DNA from: Planctomycetota bacterium
GTDB taxonomy: Bacteria; Planctomycetota; UBA11346
Length of the DNA: 15,392 bases
Reading direction: 5' to 3'
Assembly (NCBI GenBank): GCA_013816415.1
Contig: JACDEN010000015.1
Coordinates: forward strand, 1 to 15,392
This document shows positions 8,406 to 14,894 of the stretch, piece by piece. The first letter of the stretch is position 1. Every line of letters begins with the position of its first letter. The position numbers were made by a program, and so were the translations under genes. The notes under the pieces are model-generated. The model searched no databases. It had not been told where the DNA came from and was given only the letters and a program-made list of their open reading frames with translations.

Positions 8406-8477
8406 ATGAACATCATCGCCATCCTCGGAGCCGTGGGCATCACCCTCGTCCTCCTCCTCACGGGCTACTGGCTCTAG
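8406..8477 (+). CDS. Possible 23-residue single-span membrane peptide
   Basis: ATG at 8406 to TAG at 8475-8477 encodes 23 residues that are almost wholly hydrophobic: MNIIAILGAVGITLVLLLTG followed by YWL. This is long enough for one membrane-spanning helix, with aromatic residues at the end. It lies alone in the gap between two minus-strand operons. The upstream bases (GGATAAGATGTG) contain only a weak purine-rich stretch. I do not recognise a family. A chance ORF of this composition is possible because GC-rich DNA often encodes Leu/Val/Ala/Gly, so it is reported as a candidate only. Confidence 0.3.
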   Translation: MNIIAILGAVGITLVLLLTGYWL

Positions 8478-8533
8478 TGCTTCTGCGCCCGGCTACTCAG
8501 CCGAGCGCCGAGCGTTGGGATCAGATCGCTTCC

Positions 8534-8558
8534 GACTTCGGACTCCGGACTCCGGACC
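8534..8558 (-). repeat. Second heptamer array (GTCCGGA-type units), inverted relative to the first
   Basis: The plus strand reads GACTTCG, GACTCCG, GACTCCG, GAC, so the minus strand is an array of GTCCGGA-like units preceded by TGAAAGAAG. It mirrors the left array (TGAAGGAG then GTCCGGG units). Together they could be imperfect terminal inverted repeats about 290 bp apart. The outer end coincides with the stop codon of the Gfo/Idh gene. Confidence 0.65.
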
Positions 8559-8563
8559 TTCTT

Positions 8564-9595
8564 TCATCGATACTTCGGCTTGAGCGCGACGCCCTTCTTC
8601 GCGCTCTGTCCGGCGAGATCGAGGATGTGGATCGGTCGTCGCGCCCATTCAGTGGTGATCACCAGCGGCTCGCCCTTCACCAGGTGATCGGCGATGTTCT
8701 GGTAGAAGCGCCAGCCTTCCGACTCGGGGTTCTTGCCTTTGGTCACCACCACATCGTCATCGCGATGCTGGGTGAGTTCCCAGGTGTTGTAGTCGTACCA
8801 ATACGTGCCCTTGGTTCCGGTCACCTCGATCATTCCGCGTTTGGGATTGGAATCGATCGAGGTGATGCAGAGCGTCATCCACATCCCATTGGCGAAGCGC
8901 ACGACGGCGAAGCCTTCGTCTTCGTTGCCGTCGGCCTTCCACTTGGTCTGCGGAGCCCAGAAGCCGCTCTTGGCAAAGCCGGTGACTTCGGTGATCTCGG
9001 AATCGATGATCTGCAGCGAATATTCGAGCAGGTGGACTCCCCAATCGTAGAGGATGCCACCGGAGATCGATTTGCTCGAGCGCCACCAGTCGCCGGGCTT
9101 GCCGTAGCCGCCCATGTGCGCCTCGACGCGGACGACCTCGCCGATCGCGCCCGAACGGATCGCCTTCACCGCGCGCATGATCGATCCGTCCCAGTGACGG
9201 TTGTGGTAGGTGGACAGCACAAGCTTCTTGGCGGTCGCCGCGGCGAGCATGCGGTCGCACTCGGCGGTGGTGATCGCCAGCGGCTTCTCGCACACCGCGT
9301 GCTTGCCGGCCTTCAGGCATTTGATCGCCAGCTCGGCATGGGTGTTGTGCGGGGTGATCATGGTCACCAGGTCGACCTTCGACTTCTTCAGCATCTCATC
9401 GACGCTGGCGTAGGTCTCGATGCCCGGGAAATCCATCTGCGCGGCCTTCAGGCGCTCGGCATCCACCTCGGTCACCGCGATCGGCGTCATCCCCGCGCGC
9501 TTCATCTCGGTGAGGTGGTGTTTACCCATGTTGAACGCGCCGCCGTAACCGACGACGCCGACGGTGATGTCCTGGGGCTTCTTGAATCGGGCCAT
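8564..9595 (-). CDS. Gfo/Idh/MocA family NAD(P)-dependent oxidoreductase (second copy)
   Basis: Cytoplasmic sugar-type dehydrogenase, 343 residues. A Rossmann nucleotide-binding loop is seen as VGYGGAFNMG (15-24). CEKPL at 102-106 holds the family lysine (Lys104). SGGILYDWGVHLLEY at 178-192 provides Asp184 and His188, the usual catalytic-region pair. The central beta domain follows, with strings such as TGTKGTYWYDY. It differs throughout from the copy at 1409-2470, so it is a separate subfamily rather than a recent duplicate. The ATG at 9595 has a good GAGGA ribosome site five to six bases upstream. It is divergent from the cyclophilin gene and lies upstream of, and collinear with, the ABC importer, though separated by the repeat-bearing gap. 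Substrate unknown. Confidence 0.93.
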   Translation of the reverse strand: MARFKKPQDITVGVVGYGGAFNMGKHHLTEMKRAGMTPIAVTEVDAERLKAAQMDFPGIETYASVDEMLKKSKVDLVTMITPHNTHAELAIKCLKAGKHAVCEKPLAITTAECDRMLAAATAKKLVLSTYHNRHWDGSIMRAVKAIRSGAIGEVVRVEAHMGGYGKPGDWWRSSKSISGGILYDWGVHLLEYSLQIIDSEITEVTGFAKSGFWAPQTKWKADGNEDEGFAVVRFANGMWMTLCITSIDSNPKRGMIEVTGTKGTYWYDYNTWELTQHRDDDVVVTKGKNPESEGWRFYQNIADHLVKGEPLVITTEWARRPIHILDLAGQSAKKGVALKPKYR

Positions 9596-9613
9596 GCGAT
9601 CCTCGCTGGGTGG

Positions 9614-9631
9614 GGCGGCAGCGTAGCCGCC
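9614..9631. other. Small hairpin in the divergent intergenic region
   Basis: GGCGGC (9614-9619) and GCCGCC (9626-9631) form a 6-bp stem with a six-base loop, 18 bases upstream of the oxidoreductase start codon in the 120-bp region shared with the cyclophilin gene. It may be an operator or leader hairpin; short GC palindromes also arise by chance here. Confidence 0.25.
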
Positions 9632-9715
9632 TGCTCCATCGTGACCATGGCCCCCGCGCCACCTGCTTGTCCGTCGGCAGACTGGCTTAGCATCCGATCC
9701 CCTGCGAGGTGTCCC

Positions 9716-10327
9716 ATGCGTTCGATGCTGCTCATCCTGTCCCTCATCTGCTCGTCCACAGCCTTCGCCGCCGACGAATCAGCGACCCAGGCGGTGATCC
9801 ACACCACTGCGGGGGACATCCACCTCGTCCTGTTCCCGAAGACCGCTCCCGCCACGGTGGCGAATTTCGTCAAGCTGGCCAAGACGAAATTCTTCGACGG
9901 CACCTCCTTCCACCGCGTCGTCCCCGGTTTCGTGATCCAGGGCGGCGACCCGAACACCAAGGTCGGTGGCAACGGCCCGGTCGGCGCGGGCACCCAGGTC
10001 GACGCCGCCGGCAAGCCGCTGCTGATCAAGGCCGAGGTCGGCGCGAGCAATCCCGAGAAGCACACGCCCGGGACCCTGGCCATGGCTCGGGGCCCCGATC
10101 TCGACAGCGCCAGCTGCCAGTTCTACATCACCCTGGCGGCGACGCCGAATCTCGACGGCCAATACACGGTGTTCGGACGCGTGGTCGGCGACGCCGACAT
10201 GGCCGTCGTCACCAAGGTGAAGGCGGATGACCGCATGACGGTCGAGATCGTCGAAGCCGGCAAGAAAGCGGATGCGGGTGCGCCGGCGAAGCCGGATGCG
10301 CCGGTCAAGGAAGCGCCCGCCAAATAG
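9716..10327 (+). CDS. Exported cyclophilin-type peptidyl-prolyl cis-trans isomerase
   Basis: Folding catalyst that isomerises Xaa-Pro peptide bonds, predicted periplasmic or secreted. It has 203 residues. The signal peptide is MRSMLLILSLICSSTAFA with cleavage before ADE near residue 18; the Cys in it is not in a lipobox. The cyclophilin domain spans about 24-182. FFDGTSFHRVVPGFVIQGGDP (59-79) carries the three active-site residues Arg67, Phe72 and Gln75. CQFYIT (134-139) and LDGQYTVFGRV (146-156) complete the pocket. The Trp of human cyclophilin A is replaced, as in many bacterial forms. The tail (183-203) is rich in Lys, Ala and Pro. I chose the ATG at 9716, with GAGG six bases upstream; the same frame is open far upstream, but only antisense to the oxidoreductase. 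It converges with ileS at a 32-bp gap. Confidence 0.95.
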   Translation: MRSMLLILSLICSSTAFAADESATQAVIHTTAGDIHLVLFPKTAPATVANFVKLAKTKFFDGTSFHRVVPGFVIQGGDPNTKVGGNGPVGAGTQVDAAGKPLLIKAEVGASNPEKHTPGTLAMARGPDLDSASCQFYITLAATPNLDGQYTVFGRVVGDADMAVVTKVKADDRMTVEIVEAGKKADAGAPAKPDAPVKEAPAK

Positions 10328-10338
10328 CCAGTCGCGTG

Positions 10339-10372
10339 CGCCCGCTGGGCCGACCGGAATCAGGTCCGGGCG
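10339..10372. terminator. Possible bidirectional hairpin between convergent genes
   Basis: CGCCCG (10339-10344) can pair with CGGGCG (10367-10372), and inside it GACC (10352-10355) pairs with GGTC (10363-10366) around seven bases. A seven-base bulge interrupts the left arm. It spans the 32-bp gap between the cyclophilin and ileS stop codons. There is no T-run, so intrinsic termination is uncertain. Confidence 0.25.
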
Positions 10373-13300
10373 ATCACGTAGCGGACCGCCACGCCATTGA
10401 GATCCGCGGTCGCGGCGTCCGCGGCAAGCGACGACTCGGCCGCGAACGACGTCGCCAGCACCTCCTCGGCGATCACGGCGGCATGGGCGGTGATGGCCGC
10501 GACCACTTCCGGGTCCGGTGACATCCAGCGCACCGAGATGCGATCCGAGACATCCAATCCCGCCGCCTTGCGCGCCTGCTGCAGCACGCTGGTCAGCTCG
10601 CGCGCCAGGCCTTCACGCGTCAGTTCGGGCGTGAGCTGGGTGTCGAGGACCACGGTCACGGCGCCTTCGCTCGCGACCACCGATCCTGGAACCGGAATGC
10701 GTTGCAGCAGGAGATCGCTGAGGGCCAACGGCTCGCCAGCGACCTCGATGCGCTCGCCGCCCTCGATGCGGGCGACCTCGGCATGGCCCCACGACGCGAG
10801 CGCGACGCCGATGTCCTTGAGCTTGGCGCCCGCTCGTGCGCGCAGCTCCTTGAAGTTCGGCTTCACGCTGATCGAGCAGAACGACGCCTCGTCAGGCGAG
10901 GTGACGACCTGCTTCACGTTCAGTTCGTCCCGGATGAGCGCGGCGTAGCGCTCGGCGGCAGCACGCACCCGTGGATCGCGACTGACCACGGTCAGCCGTG
11001 CGAGCGGCTGGCGGACTTTCAGCTTGTGGTCTTCGCGCACCTTGCGTCCGAGTCCGACCACCGATCGCACCGTCGCCATGCCCGCTTCGAGCTCGGCGTC
11101 GATGCATTCGGCGCGCACCTGGGGATAATCGCACCAGTGCACGCTCGCCGGCGACTGCGCGTCCACCGGGCGCACCAGGCGCTGATGCACTTCCTCGGTG
11201 AGGAACGGCATGAAGGGGGCGAGGACCTGGGCGAAGGTGGTGAGCACCTCGTACAGTGTCGCGAACGCCGCGGTCTGGTCGCCGCGTTGATCGCTCTTCC
11301 AGAATCGTCGGCGTGAGCCGCGGATGTACCAGTTGGTGAGGTCGTCGATGAACGCGACCAGGCGCGGCACCACCTTGTAGAGCCGGTACGCCTCCATCTC
11401 CGCGTTCACGTCGCGCACCAGGCTCTGCAGCACCGAGACGATCCAGCGATCCATCTCGGTGCGCTCGGCCAGCGGCGCGGCCGACCATGTCCTCGGATCG
11501 TAGCCGTCGACCGAGGCGTAGGTGGTGAACAGCGAGAGCGCATTCCAGTAGGGCAGCACGACGGTGCGCACGATCTCCTTGAGCCCCGCTTCGCTGAAGC
11601 GTAGCGGCTCGGCGCGCACGACCGGTGAATCGATGAGATACGCGCGCAGCGCATCGGCGCCGATGTCATCGAGGATCTTCATGGGATCCGGATAATTCTT
11701 CAACGACTTCGACATCTTCTTGCCGTCCTCGGCGAGGACCAGGCCGTTGACCACGACATTGCGGAACGCCGGCTTGTCGAAGAGCGCGGTCGACAGCACG
11801 AGCAGCGTATAGAACCAACCGCGCGTCTGATCGAGTCCTTCGGCGATGAACTGCGCCGGAAAATTGGCCTCGAACTCCTTACGATGCTCGAACGGATAGT
11901 GGTTCTGCGCATAGGGCATCGCGCCGGATTCGAACCAGCAGTCGAGGACTTCAGGCGTCCTCCGATAGGTCTTGCCGTCCTTCCTGATCTCGATCTGGTC
12001 GACAAAATGCTTGTGCAGATCCGTCGCCTCGACGCCGGACAGCTGCTTCAGTTCGGCGATCGAGCCGACGCAGATGAGATCGTTGGCGTCCTGGACATTC
12101 ACCCAGATCGGGATGCACGAACCCCAGAAGCGGTTGCGGCTGATGTTCCAGTCCTTGGCCTCCTTCAGCCAATTGCCGAAGCGGTTGGCGCCGATCGCCT
12201 CGGGAACCCAGCGGATCTGGTCGTTGTTCGCCGCCAGGCGGTCGCGCAGATCCTCGACCCGCACGTACCAGGCCTCGATGGCGCGGTAGATCAGCGGCGC
12301 GTCGCTGCGCTCGCCGAAGGGATAGCTGTGCACGATCGTCGCCTGGTGGACGAGCTTGGACTCGTCCTTCAGGCGCTTGATGATCGCCTTGTCGGCGTCC
12401 TTGCAGAATTGCCCGGCGTATTCGGGCACGGCGGCCGTGAACCGGCATTCGGTGTCGAGTGGATCGACCAGCGCAATGCCTTCGCGGCGGCAGACGCGGT
12501 AGTCGTCCTCGCCATAGGCCGGGGCCAGGTGCACGATGCCGGTACCCTCGCCGGTGGTGACGAATCCGTCGGCGAGGATGCGGAATGAATTCGCATTCGA
12601 TGCGAAATACGGAAACAGCGGCTCGTAGGCCATGCCGATCAGCGCGCTGCCCGGAAGTTCGCGCAGCAGCTGGTAGTCCTCGGGTTTCTTATAGATGGCG
12701 GCGAGGCGGTCCTTCGCCAGCACATGGGCGCCTCCGCTCGCGACATCACGGACCACCGCGTAGGTGATCTCGGGTCCAACGCACAACGCGAGATTCTCGG
12801 GCAAGGTCCACGGCGTCGTCGTCCACGCGAGCGCGTATGCCGGTCCGCCGGTCCCCAGATCGTCTGCCAGTCTCATGCGCACGGTGATCGCGGGATCCTG
12901 CACGTCCTTGTAGTTGTTCCCGGCCTCGAAATTCGACAGCGGCGTCGCCAGCACCGGATCGTACGGCATGACGCGATGCGCCTTGAAGACGCGTGATCGG
13001 CCCTGGGCGTCCCGCTGATCGAACAGCTGCTTGAACACCCACCACACCGACTCCATGAACGGTAGATCCATGGTCTTGTAGTCGTTGTCGAAATCGACCC
13101 AGCGGCCCATCCGCGTGACGGTCTTGCGCCATTCGCCCACGTACGTCTGCACCATCGACCGGCACTGTTCGTTGAATGCGGCGACGCCGATGGCGCGGAT
13201 GTCGGCCGCACCCTTCAGGCCCATCTCCTTCTGGGCGAGGTTCTCGATCGGCAGGCCATGGCAGTCCCAGCCGAACCGACGATCGACGTGGAAGCCGCGC

Positions 13301-13554
13301 ATCGTCCAGTAGCGGGGGATGATGTCCTTGATCGTCCCGGCGAGCAGATGGCCGTAGTGGGGTGTGCCGGTGGCGAAGGGGGGGCCGTCGTAGAACACGA
13401 ATTCTGGACGACCGGCGCGGCGGCGGTTGGACTCGGCGAAGGCATCGAGGCGCCGCCACAGGTCGAGGATGCCTTCCTCGAACCGGGGGAAGCTGACGTT
13501 GGTCGGCACCTTCTCGAATGGGGCGCGGACCGGGCCGGAGGTTGCATCGCTCAT
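10360..13554 (-). CDS. ileS: Isoleucyl-tRNA synthetase, type 2 (IleRS2, eukaryote-like)
   Basis: Charges tRNA-Ile with isoleucine in the cytoplasm. It has 1064 residues, the length of the long type-2 bacterial/eukaryotic form rather than the roughly 940-residue E. coli type. Class I signatures are intact: the HIGH motif appears as HYGH at 66-69, GWDCHGLPIE lies at 95-104, and KMSKS is at 613-617. The CP1 editing domain has TTTPWTLPEN near 240 and GTGIVHLAPAYGEDD near 335-350. An anticodon-binding region and long C-terminal domain follow. The ATG at 13554 gives the conserved N-terminus (FEKVPTNVSFPRFEEGILDLW); the 47 extra residues of the longer frame are not family-like and run into the divergent promoter region. 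It is divergent from the LysM gene and converges with the cyclophilin. No lspA is adjacent. Confidence 0.97.
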   Translation of the reverse strand: MSDATSGPVRAPFEKVPTNVSFPRFEEGILDLWRRLDAFAESNRRRAGRPEFVFYDGPPFATGTPHYGHLLAGTIKDIIPRYWTMRGFHVDRRFGWDCHGLPIENLAQKEMGLKGAADIRAIGVAAFNEQCRSMVQTYVGEWRKTVTRMGRWVDFDNDYKTMDLPFMESVWWVFKQLFDQRDAQGRSRVFKAHRVMPYDPVLATPLSNFEAGNNYKDVQDPAITVRMRLADDLGTGGPAYALAWTTTPWTLPENLALCVGPEITYAVVRDVASGGAHVLAKDRLAAIYKKPEDYQLLRELPGSALIGMAYEPLFPYFASNANSFRILADGFVTTGEGTGIVHLAPAYGEDDYRVCRREGIALVDPLDTECRFTAAVPEYAGQFCKDADKAIIKRLKDESKLVHQATIVHSYPFGERSDAPLIYRAIEAWYVRVEDLRDRLAANNDQIRWVPEAIGANRFGNWLKEAKDWNISRNRFWGSCIPIWVNVQDANDLICVGSIAELKQLSGVEATDLHKHFVDQIEIRKDGKTYRRTPEVLDCWFESGAMPYAQNHYPFEHRKEFEANFPAQFIAEGLDQTRGWFYTLLVLSTALFDKPAFRNVVVNGLVLAEDGKKMSKSLKNYPDPMKILDDIGADALRAYLIDSPVVRAEPLRFSEAGLKEIVRTVVLPYWNALSLFTTYASVDGYDPRTWSAAPLAERTEMDRWIVSVLQSLVRDVNAEMEAYRLYKVVPRLVAFIDDLTNWYIRGSRRRFWKSDQRGDQTAAFATLYEVLTTFAQVLAPFMPFLTEEVHQRLVRPVDAQSPASVHWCDYPQVRAECIDAELEAGMATVRSVVGLGRKVREDHKLKVRQPLARLTVVSRDPRVRAAAERYAALIRDELNVKQVVTSPDEASFCSISVKPNFKELRARAGAKLKDIGVALASWGHAEVARIEGGERIEVAGEPLALSDLLLQRIPVPGSVVASEGAVTVVLDTQLTPELTREGLARELTSVLQQARKAAGLDVSDRISVRWMSPDPEVVAAITAHAAVIAEEVLATSFAAESSLAADAATADLNGVAVRYVIART

Positions 13555-13697
13555 CGGTGGCCTGGGTTGGAGGACTGGCTCGTGCGAAACGGCACGACGG
13601 TAGAAGTCTGGGCCGACCCGGCAAGGCGCGCCCCCGTCCGGCCGCTGGTCGAACCGACGTAATCGCCTGCCGATCCTCGCCCACCATGAATCCACAC

Positions 13698-13733
13698 TTG
13701 ATACCAGCGGGGTATCGACGTAGTGTTCGCGCC
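13698..13733 (+). promoter_or_regulatory. Candidate promoter with inverted repeat; possibly leaderless transcript
   Basis: TTGATA (13698-13703), 17 bases, then TAGTGT (13721-13726) forms a sigma-70-like promoter whose expected start falls on or next to the ATG at 13734. No ribosome site precedes that ATG. An inverted repeat, GATACC-AGCGG-GGTATC (13700-13716), overlaps the -35 box and spacer and could be an operator. The -10 match is only three of six bases. Confidence 0.35.
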
Positions 13734-14156
13734 ATGCGTTACATCTTCGCCTGCATCTCCGTAGCCGCTCTGTTCATCGTCGCCGGGTGCGATCGTCGAC
13801 AGAACATCGCGGTCGTTCCCGACCGTCAGGGCCATGCGGCCTACGCGGATGGCGGCGTGCCGCCGATCGGCAACCACCCGCAGGCGGGTGTCGGCGAGAT
13901 GTACCACACCCTGATGCCGGGCGAGACGCTGTCGCAGGTCGCCAAGAAGTACAACGTCGACCTCGGCTGGCTGATCAAGCGCAACGACATCCAGAATCCG
14001 AACGACGTGAAGCCGAACATGCAGCTGATCGTGCCGGTCTCGGCGACCGCTCCGAGCATGCCGCAGGATGCGCAGCCAGCCCAGGCTCCGCAGGCCGCAC
14101 CGGTCGCTCCGGCTCCCGCCCCCAAGGCGGCACCGAAGTCGACCAAGCGTCGCTGA
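13734..14156 (+). CDS. LysM-domain lipoprotein
   Basis: Small envelope lipoprotein of 140 residues that probably binds peptidoglycan. The signal sequence MRYIFACISVAALFIVAGC ends in a lipobox (VAGC) with Cys19 as the acylated residue. A single LysM domain follows at about 56-101: MYHTLMPGETLSQVAKKYNV, then WLIKRNDIQNPNDVKPNMQL and a closing IVP. The last 35 residues are a Pro/Ala/Gln-rich, then Lys-rich tail that may thread through the wall. An in-frame ATG at 13686 would place 16 charged residues before the signal sequence, so the later ATG is preferred. Divergent from ileS; rdgB follows 58 bp downstream on the same strand. No catalytic domain is attached, so the role is structural or scaffolding by inference. 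Confidence 0.9.
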   Translation: MRYIFACISVAALFIVAGCDRRQNIAVVPDRQGHAAYADGGVPPIGNHPQAGVGEMYHTLMPGETLSQVAKKYNVDLGWLIKRNDIQNPNDVKPNMQLIVPVSATAPSMPQDAQPAQAPQAAPVAPAPAPKAAPKSTKRR

Positions 14157-14214
14157 ACCTGGCGTTGCTGCCCGGGCGTCCTCAGCGACGTCCCCGAGCC
14201 TCGATCTTCATCCG

Positions 14215-14805
14215 ATGAAACCGCAGCGTCTGCTGTTGGCCACAGGCAATCCCAAGAAGCTGAGCGAGCTGCGAGAAATCCTCGCACCGTTCTCGATTCC
14301 TGTCATCGCTCCTGCCGATGTCGGATACGATCCTGACGTCCTCGAGGACGGCGAGACCTTCGAAGCGAACGCGATCAAGAAGGCCGAGGCGGGCCTGGCC
14401 GCCACAGGCGAATGGACGCTCGCCGATGATTCCGGGATCGAAGCGCGCGCACTCGGCTGGCGACCGGGCGTCTACAGCGCCCGCTACGCCAGCGAACCCT
14501 GCGATGACGAGGCCAACAACCGCAAGCTGATCACCGAACTTGCACCGCACGCCGACCGCTACGTCCAATACCGCTGCGTCATCGCCCTGGCCCGCCCGGG
14601 CGCACCGTCATCGACCTGGTCAGGAGTCTTTCCGGGGCAGCACGTACCCACGCGACGCGGCCTCGGTGGTTTCGGCTACGATCCCTACGTCCTCATCCCC
14701 GAACTGGGCCGGACGGTAGCGGAATTGTCCGCCGAGGAAAAACACGCACGCAGCCATCGCGGACAGGCCTTGCGGGGCTTCCTCGCTTGGCTCAGCCGCC
14801 CATGA
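14215..14805 (+). CDS. rdgB: XTP/dITP pyrophosphatase, RdgB/HAM1 family
   Basis: Hydrolyses non-canonical purine triphosphates (dITP, XTP, ITP) to monophosphates plus pyrophosphate, keeping deaminated bases out of nucleic acids. It has 196 residues, normal for the family. LLLATGNPKKLSELREIL (6-23) is the nucleotide-binding start. FEANAIKKAEAGLAATGEW (49-67) leads into ADDSGIEARALGWRPGVYSARYA (70-92) with the catalytic Asp pair at 71-72. GLGGFGYDPYVLIPELGRT (149-167) and AELSAEEKHARSHRGQAL (169-186) form the base-recognition and closing motifs. The ATG at 14215 puts the first strand at the N-terminus; no Shine-Dalgarno is evident. It follows the LysM gene by 58 bp and may share its transcript. 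Confidence 0.96.
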   Translation: MKPQRLLLATGNPKKLSELREILAPFSIPVIAPADVGYDPDVLEDGETFEANAIKKAEAGLAATGEWTLADDSGIEARALGWRPGVYSARYASEPCDDEANNRKLITELAPHADRYVQYRCVIALARPGAPSSTWSGVFPGQHVPTRRGLGGFGYDPYVLIPELGRTVAELSAEEKHARSHRGQALRGFLAWLSRP

Positions 14806-14857
14806 CCCAGGAAGATCTTCGAGGTTTCTAGGAGGGGCTCCCATTCATGGCCTGGCA

Positions 14858-14881
14858 GCGTGGATTATACTGCAGCCACGC
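14858..14881 (+). promoter_or_regulatory. Candidate promoter/operator for the PhyH-family gene
   Basis: TATACT (14866-14871) sits 23 bases before the ATG at 14895. An inverted repeat, GCGTGG (14858-14863) and CCACGC (14876-14881), brackets it symmetrically, so a repressor bound there would cover the -10 box. A ribosome site GGAGG lies four bases before the ATG. No clear -35 is seen. Confidence 0.4.
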
Positions 14882-14894
14882 AAGCGGAGGCCCC

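Larger units (their letters stand above)
8229..8563. other. 335-base gap between the ABC operon and the second Gfo/Idh gene
   Basis: This gap holds a G-rich block next to the ATPase start, a heptamer array, a possible 23-codon membrane peptide gene, a 9-bp inverted repeat (CGCTCGGCT 8369-8377 with AGCCGAGCG 8499-8507) bracketing that peptide, and a second heptamer array in the opposite orientation ending at the oxidoreductase stop codon. No convincing full promoter for the ABC operon was found in it. Confidence 0.6.

Noticed and set aside
9726..9760. Lipoprotein signal in the cyclophilin (Cys12)
   Set aside because: The residues before the Cys are S-L-I, which does not fit a lipobox. The AFA-ADE site fits ordinary signal peptidase I cleavage.
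8276..10327. 683-codon open frame on the plus strand ending in the cyclophilin
   Set aside because: The first 480 codons are the heptamer repeat and antisense of the Gfo/Idh gene, with no protein-like motif. The signal peptide and ribosome site mark the true start at 9716.
13555..13695. 47-residue N-terminal extension of IleRS
   Set aside because: The extension is Arg/Pro-rich and not family-like, and it would occupy the divergent regulatory region. The conserved IleRS start begins shortly after the ATG at 13554.
14811..14820. GAAGATCTTC palindrome after rdgB as a terminator
   Set aside because: Its stem is too short, it has no loop and no T-run follows. It looks like a chance palindrome.
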